From contig SIHQ01000001.1 of the NCBI GenBank assembly GCA_004762125.1, positions 1 through 64,000 on the forward strand: a stretch of DNA of 64,000 nt, written 5' to 3'. Below the pieces are notes generated by a model that saw only the letters and a program-made list of their open reading frames with translations, was not told where the DNA came from and searched no databases. Below, one piece after another: positions 1 through 9,362 of the stretch. The stretch's first letter is position 1; the number at the start of each line of letters is the position of its first letter. The stretch is from Oceanospirillales bacterium (GTDB lineage: Bacteria > Pseudomonadota > Gammaproteobacteria > Pseudomonadales > Endozoicomonadaceae). A program made the translations under genes and the position numbers.

Positions 1-403
1 TCCTGTTTCTATGGCTTCTTTTTCCGTACAACCTTGCGCTAAACACTGTCATCAACTCAATAACATCGTGGCACAGCCGGTGGTAGTTTAATCCGCTACC
101 CAGATCGTCTATTACCTCAAAAGTATCAAACCTCTCTCCGTAATCAGACAGTCTTTGTTTTTGGGTTTCCAGATCTTTTTTCTGGTCATGCGAGGAGACC
201 CGAGCGTAACCCACATTAATTCTGTTCTGCTTTATTTGGTCAGGATGAGTAATGGCCAGCACTTGAGAGACACTGTATCGACGATGACCACCGACAGATC
301 GACACTGAGGAACTGATTTCTTGGAAGAGTGCCATCGACGTAGAGTAGAAACGGCGACACCCAGCATGGCTGCGGCCTCCCCGACACTTAAAAACTGTTT
401 CAT
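1..403 (-). pseudogene. tnpA: IS607-family serine resolvase TnpA, internally deleted, runs off the window
   Basis: The minus strand from the ATG at 403-401 reads without a stop to the window edge (134 codons). It starts with a MerR-like helix-turn-helix (SVGEAAAMLGV, then TLRRWH and GGHRRYS). The serine-recombinase start follows (GYARVSSHDQ, carrying the nucleophilic serine) and then DLGSGLNY. In intact IS607 TnpA proteins about 55-60 residues, including the DRLxRF region, separate SGLNY from the C-terminal DVIELMTVFSA-LYGKRSH motif. Here the two are joined directly near bases 75-88. The reading frame survives but much of the catalytic domain is missing, so the protein should be inactive. The accessory TnpB gene, if present, would lie left of the window. 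No gene in the window depends on it. Confidence 0.8.
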
Positions 404-549
404 TGTTGTTATTGTTACAGCTAAAACTATTAATATATCAACAAACAGCAAGCGGATGAGTAGGTTTGGTCAGAAATTACACCTACTGCTCTCTACCCTC
501 TATCCAACGTCAGATATCAACTATCACTAAGTCAATAGTCGAACAGACA

Positions 550-578
550 AAGACAATTCTTACCAAGGTCTCTATAAT
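550..578 (+). promoter_or_regulatory. Candidate sigma-70 promoter of ppa
   Basis: A perfect TATAAT lies at 573-578 with AAGACA (four of six consensus bases) at 550-555, spaced by 17 bp. The predicted transcript would begin about 48 bases before the ppa start codon. The call rests on motif and spacing only. Confidence 0.5.
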
Positions 579-632
579 GTCCGGCTTTCTGTCATCCGAC
601 CATTGTTTGTTGAAATAAGGCAAAGGTGTTAC

Positions 633-1160
633 ATGAGTTTTGCAAATATCCCTGCTGGCAAGGAACTGCCAGAAGATATCTACGTTGCTATTGAAATTCC
701 GGCTAACGCCTCTCCTATCAAATATGAAATTGATAAGGATATGGACGCCCTGCTGGTAGACCGTTTTATGTCTACCCCAATGTTCTACCCGGCAAACTAC
801 GGTTTCATTCCTCAGACTCTGGCTGATGATGGTGACCCGTTGGACGTTTTGGTTGTCACACCTTACCCGGTAGTTCCAGGCTCTGTTATTCGCTGCCGCC
901 CTGTTGGTATGCTGAACATGGCTGATGAAAGTGGTCAGGACGAAAAACTGATTGCCGTTCCTCACGACAAGCTGACTCCTATCTATAAAGATGTTCAAGA
1001 ATACACGGATCTGCCACCTCTGCTGATTCAGCAGATTGAGCACTTCTTTACCAAATATAAAGATCTTGAACCTGGAAAATGGGTGAAAATTGAAGGTTGG
1101 GAAGGAAAAGAAGCGGCTTACAAAGTCATCATGAAGTCAGCAGCTAACTACAAAGGCTGA
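633..1160 (+). CDS. ppa: Inorganic pyrophosphatase (family I)
   Basis: Hydrolyses cytoplasmic pyrophosphate to phosphate, pulling nucleic-acid, aminoacyl-tRNA and other biosynthetic reactions forward. The 175-residue product matches the hexameric bacterial type I enzyme throughout: [18 protein letters not shown] at the start, the YEIDKD segment, the metal-binding [10 protein letters not shown] motif, and the [11 protein letters not shown] C-terminal region. Length equals the E. coli enzyme (176). The ATG at 633 is preferred over an in-frame TTG at 603 because it gives the conserved N-terminus and follows AAAGGTG. The gene is monocistronic, with its own promoter and a rho-independent terminator directly after it. 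Confidence 0.97.
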   Translation: MSFANIPAGKELPEDIYVAIEIPANASPIKYEIDKDMDALLVDRFMSTPMFYPANYGFIPQTLADDGDPLDVLVVTPYPVVPGSVIRCRPVGMLNMADESGQDEKLIAVPHDKLTPIYKDVQEYTDLPPLLIQQIEHFFTKYKDLEPGKWVKIEGWEGKEAAYKVIMKSAANYKG

Positions 1161-1179
1161 CCAACGGATTACTTCTGTA

Positions 1180-1206
1180 GAAAGGGCTTTTTGGCCCTTT
1201 CTTCGT
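1180..1206 (+). terminator. Rho-independent terminator of ppa
   Basis: GAAAGGG at 1180-1186 pairs with CCCTTTC at 1195-1201 (with further pairing in the arms) around a T-rich loop. A T-rich stretch follows, 20 bases after the ppa stop. Confidence 0.8.
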
Positions 1207-1275
1207 TTTCAGCTTGCAACTCCTGCATTTAGCGACACAATTAAAGAACCGTAATAATTAACCTGTTTCCTATAT

Positions 1276-3093
1276 ATGGTTCATAAAACTCGACTGATAA
1301 AAGCAGCTTTCATTCTCCATTGCTGGGCTCTCTCTCTCTTTTGGCCCACCATGGCTACTGCCAATCTGGACAGCCTTTTTCAAGGCTCTAGCCAGCAGAG
1401 TGAATTCCTTTCTGTTGAAGAAGCGTTTCAGCTGGATGGAGACATAAGGGCAGGCTTCCTTCTTCTCAATTTTCATGTCACTCCAGGACATTATCTTTAC
1501 AAAGAGCGTTTTTCCTTTACGCCCATTAATAATTCAACCCTTCTCAGTCAACCTGAATTCCCCAAAGGCAAGGAAAAATACGATGAGAATTTTGAAAAAA
1601 TTCTTACTGTTTTTCCGGAAAATATCGTCATCAAAATCCCGGTACAAAGCTCTGAGGAAAACCCTGAATTCGATATTCGCTTTCAGGGCTGCGCAGAAGC
1701 GGGGCTCTGTTATCCACCAGAAACCATCCGTTTATCAACAATAAATACGTCTATTGGCCCAGTACCAATCAATATACAAAACCAGCCTGATGTATCAACA
1801 GAGAGCTTGGTAGAAACATTCAATAAAAAGGGTCTCGCTCTGACTCTTCTGCTTTTCTTTTTAGCCGGTATCGGTCTGACTTTCACACCCTGTGTGCTAC
1901 CAATGATCCCGATTTTATCCAGCATTCTGATAGGGAATTCAAACAGCTCCTCAAAAAGCAGAGTGACAAGCCTAACCCTGGCTTATGTCTTGGGTATGTC
2001 TTTCACCTTTGCCATTGCCGGCACTTTAATGGGGCTGTTTGGTGCCAGCCTTAACCTGCAGGCCAAACTTCAATCACCCTGGTTACTGATTCCTTTTTCA
2101 GCGTTATTCGTTGTTCTGGCACTCAGCATGTTTGGGCTTTATGAATTACAGCTGCCACAAAAACTCAGAGACAAACTTGGCAACAATCAACAAAAGAGTG
2201 GTTTTGGTGGTGTTCTGTTGATGGGAGCATTATCTGCACTGGTTGTATCACCCTGCGTCTCAGCTCCTCTAGCAGGTGCATTGGTCTATATCAGTACCAC
2301 TGGAGACGCTCTTTTGGGTGGCATTAGTTTACTAGCTCTTGGTCTGGGTATGGGATTGCCACTGTTTTTAATCGGTCTCGGTGGCAGACAGCTGCTCCCT
2401 AAAGCCGGGCTCTGGATGGAAAGCGTCAAACAGTTCTTTGGCGTACTGTTACTGGGCATTGCTATCTGGCTTCTGAGCAGGGTTATTCCAGGCCAACTCA
2501 GCCTCCTTCTATGGGGAACGTTAGCCATTGCCTCGTCATTACTCGTAGGTGCTCTTGATTCGTCAAGATCATCAGGCTGGTCTATTCCTAAACAGACCCT
2601 TGGTATTGTTTTATTGATTTATGGTTCAACTTTGATGGTGGGAAGTTTCAAAGGCAACGGCGATCCACTAAGACCTTTGTATTCAGAAACAAAAGAATCA
2701 TTGTCAAATACCTCTATCAAATCAGACTTCCTGAAAGTAAGTAGCCTCGAAGATATGAACCACCTTCTGGCTCAAGCAAAATTAGCACAACAACCTGTTT
2801 TAATTGATGTTTATGCTGACTGGTGCATTTCTTGTAAAACCATGGAAAAACAGATATTTCCTGCACCTGATGTCCAATTACAACTGACTGGCTGGAAACT
2901 GATCAAATTTGATATTACAGCCAATACGAAAGAGCAACAGCAATGGCTGACTCTCTATAATCTGTTTGGCCCTCCGGCCTTGGTATTTATTAATGCCCAA
3001 GGTGAAGAGGTTCCCTCCCTTCGTACCCTTGGCGAAGTTACCATCGGCAAGCTTGTTGATAAACTGGTTACAGCTAATACTGATCGTAAGTGA
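1276..3093 (+). CDS. dsbD: Thiol:disulfide interchange protein DsbD
   Basis: Inner-membrane protein that carries electrons from cytoplasmic thioredoxin to periplasmic DsbC/DsbG and to cytochrome c maturation. It has 605 residues. A signal peptide covers about 1-29. The periplasmic alpha domain carries the cysteine pair C139/C145 (GCAEAGLCYPPE). A transmembrane beta domain of about eight helices (185-455) has C206 in TPCVLPM and C327 in VSPCVSAP. The C-terminal thioredoxin-like gamma domain has CISC at 517-520. All six redox cysteines are present, so the relay looks intact. The ATG at 1276 has only a weak ribosome site. It lies upstream of aroQ, as in the Pseudomonas dipZ-aroQ-accB order. Confidence 0.95.
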   Translation: MVHKTRLIKAAFILHCWALSLFWPTMATANLDSLFQGSSQQSEFLSVEEAFQLDGDIRAGFLLLNFHVTPGHYLYKERFSFTPINNSTLLSQPEFPKGKEKYDENFEKILTVFPENIVIKIPVQSSEENPEFDIRFQGCAEAGLCYPPETIRLSTINTSIGPVPINIQNQPDVSTESLVETFNKKGLALTLLLFFLAGIGLTFTPCVLPMIPILSSILIGNSNSSSKSRVTSLTLAYVLGMSFTFAIAGTLMGLFGASLNLQAKLQSPWLLIPFSALFVVLALSMFGLYELQLPQKLRDKLGNNQQKSGFGGVLLMGALSALVVSPCVSAPLAGALVYISTTGDALLGGISLLALGLGMGLPLFLIGLGGRQLLPKAGLWMESVKQFFGVLLLGIAIWLLSRVIPGQLSLLLWGTLAIASSLLVGALDSSRSSGWSIPKQTLGIVLLIYGSTLMVGSFKGNGDPLRPLYSETKESLSNTSIKSDFLKVSSLEDMNHLLAQAKLAQQPVLIDVYADWCISCKTMEKQIFPAPDVQLQLTGWKLIKFDITANTKEQQQWLTLYNLFGPPALVFINAQGEEVPSLRTLGEVTIGKLVDKLVTANTDRK

Positions 3094-3298
3094 GCGTATC
3101 TGACGAGTTTTGTTCGAGAAAAACTACTCTTTTGCCTGTATCAGCACCGTTCTCGACGTTTCAACAGTTCTTTGCCATCCTAGTTATTAAACTCGCATTG
3201 AAATGCTTGGTAACTGGAGTTAACGTTCAGTAACAGTCGCGAACTAGACGACTTTCAGCCATTCCGGCACAATGCTTGGCGATAGTGAGAGGATACTG

Positions 3299-3742
3299 AT
3301 GGCAACTATTCTTGTTCTGAACGGCCCTAACCTCAACCTGCTGGGCAAGCGGGAACCAGGGGTTTATGGCGCAACCACATTGGGTCAAATCAATCAGTTA
3401 CTGGAAGATTGTGCCAGTGATGCTGGAGCCAGTTTGAACTGTTTCCAGAGTAATGCAGAGCATGAGCTGATAGACCGTATTCATAAGGCAGGGGAAGACG
3501 CCGTTGATTTTATTATCATCAACCCTGCCGCCTTTACTCACACAAGTGTAGCCCTTAGGGATGCTCTGCTGGGTATTGCCATTCCCTTTGTTGAGGTTCA
3601 TCTGTCCAACGTTCATCGCAGGGAACCCTTTAGACACCACTCTTATTTCAGCGATGTTGCTGAAGGCGTCATTGCTGGCCTTGGTCCACAGGGTTATGAA
3701 GCAGCATTGAACTTTGCTCTCAAGCAACTCGAGCAAAAGTAA
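3299..3742 (+). CDS. aroQ: 3-dehydroquinate dehydratase, type II
   Basis: Catalyses the third shikimate-pathway step, 3-dehydroquinate to 3-dehydroshikimate. The 147-residue protein has the type II signatures: [16 protein letters not shown], the [12 protein letters not shown] segment, [18 protein letters not shown], and [18 protein letters not shown] with the catalytic histidine. Length is typical of the dodecameric enzyme. The ATG at 3299 follows GAGAGGA (3287-3293). An in-frame upstream start at 3272 would add nine unconserved residues. It precedes accBC, a pairing common in gammaproteobacteria. The aroB and aroK genes at 23-24.6 kb serve the same pathway. Confidence 0.97.
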   Translation: MATILVLNGPNLNLLGKREPGVYGATTLGQINQLLEDCASDAGASLNCFQSNAEHELIDRIHKAGEDAVDFIIINPAAFTHTSVALRDALLGIAIPFVEVHLSNVHRREPFRHHSYFSDVAEGVIAGLGPQGYEAALNFALKQLEQK

Positions 3743-3973
3743 CAAACTAGTATAAGCGGGTGAACTGTCTCATTGAGGTAGTTCAGTCTGACTTCAGATT
3801 TTTTCGATGTATTTGAACGGGCTTACACCATCTTCGAATCTATCGAAAAACGATGAAGCCTTTGCTCGTGAATAAATTCAAGTCTGAGCCAAAACAGCTC
3901 AAGTGAATTTTTCACAACCAAACCGATTAACCATTAGACAGGCTCAACCTGTCCACAGCATTTGAGATTGACC

Positions 3974-4429
3974 ATGGACATCAGAAAAGTAAAAAAGCTC
4001 ATTGAGCTGTTGGAAGAATCCGGAATCGACGAACTGGAAATCCATGAGGGCGAAGAGTCCGTCCGTATCAGTCGTTACTCTAACAATGCTCCTGTAGCGG
4101 CTATACCTCAATTTCTTCCTGCTGCTCCGGCTCAAGCTGCTGCTCCAGCCGTTGCTGCTGTTGCGCCTATAGCCCAAGAAGCCCCTGTCGTTTCTGGTCA
4201 GCAGCTCAAATCTCCAATGGTAGGCACATTTTACTCTTCACCTTCCCCAAGCACCCCTTCTTTTGTTGAAGTAGGTCAACAAATCAAGGAAGGCGATGTT
4301 CTCTGCATCATTGAAGCTATGAAAATGATGAACCAGATCAAAGCTGAAAAATCTGGTACCGTCGAAGCGATTCTGGTTGAAAACGGCTCTCCCGTTGAAT
4401 ACGACCAGCCTCTGTTCACCATTTCCTGA
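3974..4429 (+). CDS. accB: Biotin carboxyl carrier protein of acetyl-CoA carboxylase
   Basis: Carries the biotin that shuttles the carboxyl group between AccC and AccAD in the first committed step of fatty-acid synthesis. It has 151 residues. The N-terminal [17 protein letters not shown] region is followed by an Ala/Pro-rich linker (about 42-75). The C-terminal biotinyl domain has EAMKMMNQI, whose central lysine is biotinylated. The ATG at 3974 gives the conserved MDIRK start; the upstream in-frame TTG at 3962 is rejected. It lies 10 bases before accC, forming the usual accBC operon. The 230-base leader contains a small hairpin (3937-3953, arms GACAGG/CCTGTC) just before the gene. It could contribute to leader regulation, which is inference. 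Confidence 0.97.
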   Translation: MDIRKVKKLIELLEESGIDELEIHEGEESVRISRYSNNAPVAAIPQFLPAAPAQAAAPAVAAVAPIAQEAPVVSGQQLKSPMVGTFYSSPSPSTPSFVEVGQQIKEGDVLCIIEAMKMMNQIKAEKSGTVEAILVENGSPVEYDQPLFTIS

Positions 4430-4439
4430 GGTGAAAACC

Positions 4440-5783
4440 ATGCTGGATAAAGTCGTCATCGCCAACCGGGGTGAAATTGCCCTAAGAGTGCTGAGAGCCT
4501 GTAAAGAACTCGGCATCAAAACCGTTGCTGTTCACTCCAAAGCCGACGAGAGCCTCATGCATGTTCGTCTAGCCGACGAATCTGTCTGTATTGGCCCGAA
4601 CAGCCCGGTTGAAAGCTACCTGAATATTCCGGCCCTAATTGCTGCTGCAGAAGTCACTGACGCAACAGCCATTCATCCTGGTTATGGCTTTCTCTCCGAA
4701 AATGCTGATTTTGCCGAGCAGGTAGAAAAAAGTGGTTTCATCTTTATTGGTCCGTCGCCTGATGTCATTCGGTTAATGGGCGACAAGGTGTCCGCTATTG
4801 CAGCAATGAAGGCAGCTGGCGTACCTACAGTACCAGGATCTGACGGAGAACTGACTGATGACGATGAGCGCACATTATCAATCGCTCGTCGCATAGGTTA
4901 CCCGGTTATCATTAAAGCAGCCGGTGGTGGTGGCGGTCGTGGTATGCGCGTCGTACATCGTGAATCTGCTCTACTGAGCTCTGTTGGGTTGACCAAGGCT
5001 GAGTCCAAAGCGGCGTTTGATAACGATACAGTCTATCTGGAAAAATTCCTGGAAAATCCACGTCACGTAGAATTTCAGGTTCTCTCTGACGGGCAAGGTG
5101 GAGCTGTACACCTAGGCGATCGTGATTGCTCGCTACAACGTCGTCACCAAAAAGTTATTGAGGAAGCGCCAGCTCCGGGTATTGATGCAGATGCTCGCGC
5201 AACCGTTGCCGCGGCCTGCACCAAAGCCTGTATCGAAATCGCTTATAAGGGCGCAGGTACATTTGAATTCTTGTACGAAGATGGTCATTTCTACTTTATT
5301 GAAATGAACACCCGTGTACAGGTTGAGCATCCGGTTACCGAGATGATCTCAGGTGTTGATATCGTCAAGGAACAGCTGCTTATTGCCAGCGGCTTGCCTT
5401 TGAGCATCACACAGGATGATGTCAAGTTGGAAGGCCATGCTTTTGAATGCCGTATCAACGCTGAAGATCCGAAAACCTTCATGCCATCTCCAGGCTTGGT
5501 GAATCAGTTTCACGCACCTGGCGGCAATGGTATTCGTGTAGACTCCCACCTCTACAGCGGCTACAAGATTCCTCCTTACTACGATTCACTGATCGCCAAA
5601 ATTATCGCCTATGGCCCGGACCGTGAAACCGCTCTAATCCGCATGAAGAATGCGCTGGATGAAGCTGTTGTTGATGGTATCCGCACCAACATTCCTCTAC
5701 ATCAAGAGTTGGTCAGGGACCCTTACTTCATGAAAGGTGGTGTCAATATCCACTACTTGGAGAAGAAGCTGGAAGAAGCCTAA
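4440..5783 (+). CDS. accC: Biotin carboxylase of acetyl-CoA carboxylase
   Basis: ATP-grasp enzyme that carboxylates the biotin on AccB using bicarbonate. The 447 residues begin [16 protein letters not shown]. They include the glycine-rich ATP lid [11 protein letters not shown], the [13 protein letters not shown] strand, the metal-binding [14 protein letters not shown] and the C-terminal RTNIPLHQ region. Length matches E. coli AccC (449). The ATG at 4440 follows TGAGGTG, which overlaps the accB stop region. A longer in-frame ORF from 4377 runs inside accB and is not the start. A strong terminator closes the accBC operon. Confidence 0.98.
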   Translation: MLDKVVIANRGEIALRVLRACKELGIKTVAVHSKADESLMHVRLADESVCIGPNSPVESYLNIPALIAAAEVTDATAIHPGYGFLSENADFAEQVEKSGFIFIGPSPDVIRLMGDKVSAIAAMKAAGVPTVPGSDGELTDDDERTLSIARRIGYPVIIKAAGGGGGRGMRVVHRESALLSSVGLTKAESKAAFDNDTVYLEKFLENPRHVEFQVLSDGQGGAVHLGDRDCSLQRRHQKVIEEAPAPGIDADARATVAAACTKACIEIAYKGAGTFEFLYEDGHFYFIEMNTRVQVEHPVTEMISGVDIVKEQLLIASGLPLSITQDDVKLEGHAFECRINAEDPKTFMPSPGLVNQFHAPGGNGIRVDSHLYSGYKIPPYYDSLIAKIIAYGPDRETALIRMKNALDEAVVDGIRTNIPLHQELVRDPYFMKGGVNIHYLEKKLEEA

Positions 5784-5806
5784 CGTCCGGTGACTCTTTA
5801 TAGCAG

Positions 5807-5834
5807 CGGCTCAAGAATCTTGAGCCGTTTTTTT
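5807..5834 (+). terminator. Rho-independent terminator of accBC
   Basis: A 9-bp perfect stem (CGGCTCAAG / CTTGAGCCG, 5807-5827) with a 3-base loop is followed by seven T residues. Confidence 0.92.
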
Positions 5835-5871
5835 ATGTCTGAATAGTTCTCTTGCCCATGCCCTTCGACTG

Positions 5872-5898
5872 TTGACGATGGTAAATATCAGCTAGAAT
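5872..5898 (+). promoter_or_regulatory. Candidate promoter of prmA
   Basis: TTGACG (5872-5877) and TAGAAT (5893-5898) are near-consensus -35 and -10 boxes, but the spacer is only 15 bp, which is shorter than ideal. The prmA start lies 57 bases downstream. Confidence 0.35.
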
Positions 5899-5954
5899 GA
5901 GCCCATTCTGCAGAATCATCTGTTCTAAAAACTATCTTCTTAAAGTCAGTTATC

Positions 5955-6836
5955 ATGCCCTGGATCCAAATCAAACTCGATACATCTTCCGATCATGCCG
6001 AAGAACTGGAAGACCTGCTTCTTGAAACAGGCGCCAGCGCAGTGACGCTTCAGGATGGTGAGGATCAACCGCTTTATGAACCTGAGCTTGGTAGTACACC
6101 TCTCTGGCATCAAACCGTTGTCGTAGGCTTGTTTGACGCTCATACAGAAATGGATACTGTTGTTACTTATCTTAAAGAAACCTACCAACGCCAACCCTTT
6201 CCTACCTACAAGATAGAAATTGTCGAAGACAAGGATTGGGAACGAGAATGGATGACTCATTTTGAACCCATGCAGTTTGGCTCACGACTTTGGGTTTGCC
6301 CAAGCTGGAAAGAAGTACCTGACCCAGACGCAGTGAATCTAATGCTTGATCCAGGCCTGGCATTCGGCACAGGAACTCATCCAACCACAGCTTTATGTCT
6401 TAAATGGCTGGAAGCTCAGGACATGGAAAGAAAGAAGGTCATTGATTACGGCTGTGGCTCAGGCATTTTGGCCATCGCGGCCCTACTTCTTGGAGCCAAT
6501 CAATTGACAGGGGTAGATCTCGACCCTCAGGCACTAGAAGCTACCATCGATAATTCCCAGCGCAACAATATTGCCCCGGAAAAACTCAAGGTCTTCCTGC
6601 CCGACCAAGCCCCTGAAGAAACTGCAGATACAGTAATCGCCAATATACTTGCTGGCCCTCTGGTTCAATTGGCACCAGTACTGACGAAATACCTACAACC
6701 TGGTGGCCGTATTGCACTGTCTGGTATCCTTTCAGAGCAAAAGGAAAGCATCGTCAACACTTACTCAGAATGGTTTGATCTTAACCCTGTCGTTCACTCA
6801 GAAGACTGGATTTTGGTAAGCGGTACCAGAAAGTAA
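5955..6836 (+). CDS. prmA: Ribosomal protein L11 methyltransferase
   Basis: SAM-dependent enzyme that trimethylates ribosomal protein L11. It has 293 residues, the usual length. The N-terminal L11-recognition domain starts MPWIQIKLDT. A linker carries the DWEREWMTHFEP signature. The catalytic Rossmann domain has LDPGLAFGTGTHPTT, motif I VIDYGCGSGILAIAA, the acidic GVDLDPQAL and the NPPY-like IANILAGPL. The ATG at 5955 is the only sensible start. It is followed by a palindromic repeat and then the zinc-ribbon gene, in the conserved accC-prmA-(DUF3426)-dusB-fis order. Confidence 0.96.
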   Translation: MPWIQIKLDTSSDHAEELEDLLLETGASAVTLQDGEDQPLYEPELGSTPLWHQTVVVGLFDAHTEMDTVVTYLKETYQRQPFPTYKIEIVEDKDWEREWMTHFEPMQFGSRLWVCPSWKEVPDPDAVNLMLDPGLAFGTGTHPTTALCLKWLEAQDMERKKVIDYGCGSGILAIAALLLGANQLTGVDLDPQALEATIDNSQRNNIAPEKLKVFLPDQAPEETADTVIANILAGPLVQLAPVLTKYLQPGGRIALSGILSEQKESIVNTYSEWFDLNPVVHSEDWILVSGTRK

Positions 6837-6849
6837 TTCTTTTACCGTC

Positions 6850-6975
6850 TATACCCAAAAAATTTGGAGATATAAGTAGGCGGTAAACGAGTGACCCCCA
6901 TGAGTCTACAACTAGTAGGTGATTGGGGTGAGCAAGAGAAGCAACGATCTTACATATTCAAAGGCGATAGGTATA
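6850..6975. repeat. Imperfect palindromic intergenic repeat, copy A
   Basis: The element starts with TATACCC (6850) and ends with GGTATA (6975), and its ends are imperfect inverted copies of each other. The core GTAGGCGGTAAACGAG, followed by blocks ending GTGATTGGGGTGAGC, also occurs with few changes at 35403-35577. This copy is about 50 bases shorter than the other, mainly missing the internal hairpin. The layout recalls the Ypal-type palindromic elements of enterobacteria. That comparison is from memory and not checked. Confidence 0.65.
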
Positions 6976-7057
6976 CTGGCTTACTAAGCAGGCAGTAGAC
7001 AGTATTCACCGCTCTCTGATCTAATACAAACAATCAGAATTTTATTGAGTTAGCTTC

Positions 7058-7948
7058 ATGACCAGCTCTCAGCTGACCCAGTGCCCCAAGTGTCAGACAT
7101 CATTTCGAATTACATCAACACAACTTCGTGCGGCTGCAGGTTCAGTACGCTGTGGCTCTTGTCTGGAAGTATTTGATGCACGGGATCATATGGTCAAAAA
7201 TGAATCTGATAGTTCTGTAGAGAAAGAAGATAAATCGTCTCAAAAGACTGAAAAAACACACCCATCGGATCATATAAAAGTATCTAAAAACCCACCATCC
7301 GAGATAAAAACCAAACAAAAACCAGCTGTATCTGAAGCTGCTATTAGCAAACAAGTCTCTCTGGAAGAGCTCAATGCCGAAATCAACCTGCTTGATACTC
7401 CTCAACACAATCTTGATTCTATTTTCAGCCATCTTGAAACAGAGCATATTGAAGTTGAAGAGAAGCAAGAGCATAAAAAAGTCAGGGCAGCGGTATGGAT
7501 CACCATACTTACTACTGGATTGCTCGGGCTGATGGGTCAATATGTCTGGTTTAATAAGGATCAGCTGGCAACCAACCTGAAACTCAGACCTGCTTATACT
7601 TTCGCCTGCCAACTATTGGACTGTAAGCTTCCAGCCCTCACAGATTTACAAGCGATAAAGAGCATGCAACTGCTAGTCAGAAGCATACCTGACCAGCCGA
7701 AGGGATTAGTCGTTGATTCGATCATTATCAATGAAGCTCCTTTCGCACAACCCTGGCCAAGATTGAAACTGGTTTTTTCCAATCTTAATGGCCAAATAGT
7801 TGCCAGCCGAACATTCAGACCTTCTGAATATTTAGGAGGAACTCTTGCTGGTAGTAGAGAAATCCCATCGAGAAAGCCGGTTCGACTTAGCTTGGAGATC
7901 GTCGACCCCGGTAAAGGCGCTGTAAATTACCAACTTAACCTTCTCTAA
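7058..7948 (+). CDS. Zinc-ribbon membrane protein, DUF3426 family
   Basis: Function unknown. The 296-residue protein starts with an MJ0042-type zinc ribbon (CPKC at 9-12, CGSC at 32-35). A charged low-complexity linker (about 45-140, rich in K, E, S) and a single membrane helix (about 145-167) follow. The C-terminal DUF3426 domain (about 185-290) ends in a beta-rich segment with the RPSEYL motif. The topology suggests a cytoplasmic zinc ribbon and a periplasmic C-terminal domain. Homologues sit between prmA and dusB in Pseudomonas, so the position supports the family call. The ATG at 7058 follows a modest TTGAG ribosome site. Confidence 0.85.
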   Translation: MTSSQLTQCPKCQTSFRITSTQLRAAAGSVRCGSCLEVFDARDHMVKNESDSSVEKEDKSSQKTEKTHPSDHIKVSKNPPSEIKTKQKPAVSEAAISKQVSLEELNAEINLLDTPQHNLDSIFSHLETEHIEVEEKQEHKKVRAAVWITILTTGLLGLMGQYVWFNKDQLATNLKLRPAYTFACQLLDCKLPALTDLQAIKSMQLLVRSIPDQPKGLVVDSIIINEAPFAQPWPRLKLVFSNLNGQIVASRTFRPSEYLGGTLAGSREIPSRKPVRLSLEIVDPGKGAVNYQLNLL

Positions 7949-8372
7949 TTGTATTTTTAAGAACCAATATCTACTCATCTTCGAAGATTAATTTCAGAAA
8001 TATGCCAGCCCTCTCCCGTTAAACAACGAATAATGTGAAACTTTTACCTAACGACAGAAGAATTATCTAACAGGTAAAAAAAAAGCATAATTCAGACGCT
8101 TGACTCAGATCAAAAAACAGTCAAAATGCAATAAACTTCTCTTGCGGTTTTTACCTGATTCGCCACTATATATAGGGAAGCAATAGACATTTTGGCTCAA
8201 CTAAAATCCGGTAATAGATGATCTATATCGCTGAGCTCGATAATTTTACGCTCAGATATATAACTAAATCCTCTTTCGTCATAGATGACCCGAGAGTATC
8301 ATCAAGCTCAGACTGCTGCTTTTTTAACCAGTAGATCAACGACTCCTAAAAGCTGGATTGAGGCATTCCACC
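7949..8372. promoter_or_regulatory. 424-bp leader/promoter region of dusB-fis
   Basis: AT-rich gap with no plausible gene. TTGCGG (8142-8147), 17 bases, then ACTATA (8165-8170) followed by TAGGG is the best promoter candidate. It is weak but positioned for a long untranslated leader. Long regulated leaders before dusB-fis fit known growth-rate control of fis in other gammaproteobacteria. No specific operator could be assigned. Confidence 0.35.
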
Positions 8373-9362
8373 TTGTTAAAGATTGGTTCACACATCATCA
8401 GAAAGCCCGTTATTCTGGCCCCAATGGCTGGCGTAACAGACCACCCTTTTAGGCAGCTCTGTCTAAAAATGGGAGCTGGCCTTGCGGTTTCAGAAATGGT
8501 GACCAGTGACCCAAAACTCTGGCATACCAGAAAATCTCGGTTACGCATGCACCACACCAGCGAGTTTGAACCCAGATCAGTACAAATTGCTGGCAGTGAT
8601 CCAATACAAATGGCTGAAGCAGCCAGACTCAACCAGGAGATGGGAGCCCAGATTATTGATATCAACATGGGCTGCCCTGCCAAAAAAGTATGTAACAAGG
8701 CCGCTGGTTCAGCCTTGATGAGAGAACCAGAGCTGGTCGAACAAATTCTGACCTCTGTCGTTAATTCTGTAGATATTCCTGTCACACTAAAAATAAGAAC
8801 AGGTTGGAATCCACAGGAAAAGAATGGTTTGAATATCGCATTAATGGCTGAAAATTGCGGCATTTCAGCGCTAGCAGTTCACGGAAGAACACGGCAATGT
8901 ATGTATAGAGGAGATGCCGAATACGACACCATTGCCGAAATTTGCCAGAGATTAACCATTCCGGTATTTGCCAACGGCGATATAACCTCCGCAGAGAAAG
9001 CCCTGTCAGTGCTGGAATATACTGGCGCAGATGCAGTCATGATTGGTCGCGCAGCTCAGGGAAGACCCTGGATTTTTCGAGAAATCAATCATTTTTTGGA
9101 AACAGGAGAGTACCTTCCTGAACCAGACAAAACAGAAGTAGAAAGCATACTTCTCAATCACCTTGAGGCCCTACACACATTCTACGGCGAACTTCAGGGC
9201 GCACGTATCGCAAGAAAGCATGTTGGTTGGTATTTGCAGGCCAGCCCGGCAGGTTTAGATGTTCGTAAATGTTTTAACAAGCTGAACACTGCCGAGGAAC
9301 AGAAAAACTGCATTCAGGACTATTTTCAAAATTTTGATTATCACAAGGATTTTGCAGCATGA
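8373..9362 (+). CDS. dusB: tRNA-dihydrouridine synthase B
   Basis: FMN enzyme that reduces uridine to dihydrouridine in the tRNA D-loop. The 329 residues include APMAGVTDHPFRQLC and SEMVTSDP. The catalytic-cysteine motif is DINMGCPAKKVCNKAAGSALM. LKIRTGW, HGRTR, ANGDI and the phosphate-binding ADAVMIGRAAQGRPW complete the barrel. Both possible starts are TTG. I prefer 8373, which gives LKIGSHIIRKP aligned to the E. coli N-terminus and has GAGG eight bases upstream; 8358 would add five residues. The stop overlaps the fis start as ATGA, so the two genes are translationally coupled, as is usual for dusB-fis. Confidence 0.93.
   Translation: MLKIGSHIIRKPVILAPMAGVTDHPFRQLCLKMGAGLAVSEMVTSDPKLWHTRKSRLRMHHTSEFEPRSVQIAGSDPIQMAEAARLNQEMGAQIIDINMGCPAKKVCNKAAGSALMREPELVEQILTSVVNSVDIPVTLKIRTGWNPQEKNGLNIALMAENCGISALAVHGRTRQCMYRGDAEYDTIAEICQRLTIPVFANGDITSAEKALSVLEYTGADAVMIGRAAQGRPWIFREINHFLETGEYLPEPDKTEVESILLNHLEALHTFYGELQGARIARKHVGWYLQASPAGLDVRKCFNKLNTAEEQKNCIQDYFQNFDYHKDFAA

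Noticed and set aside
4377-4439. N-terminal extension of accC
   Set aside because: It overlaps the accB end and adds residues absent from biotin carboxylases; the ATG at 4440 has the ribosome site.
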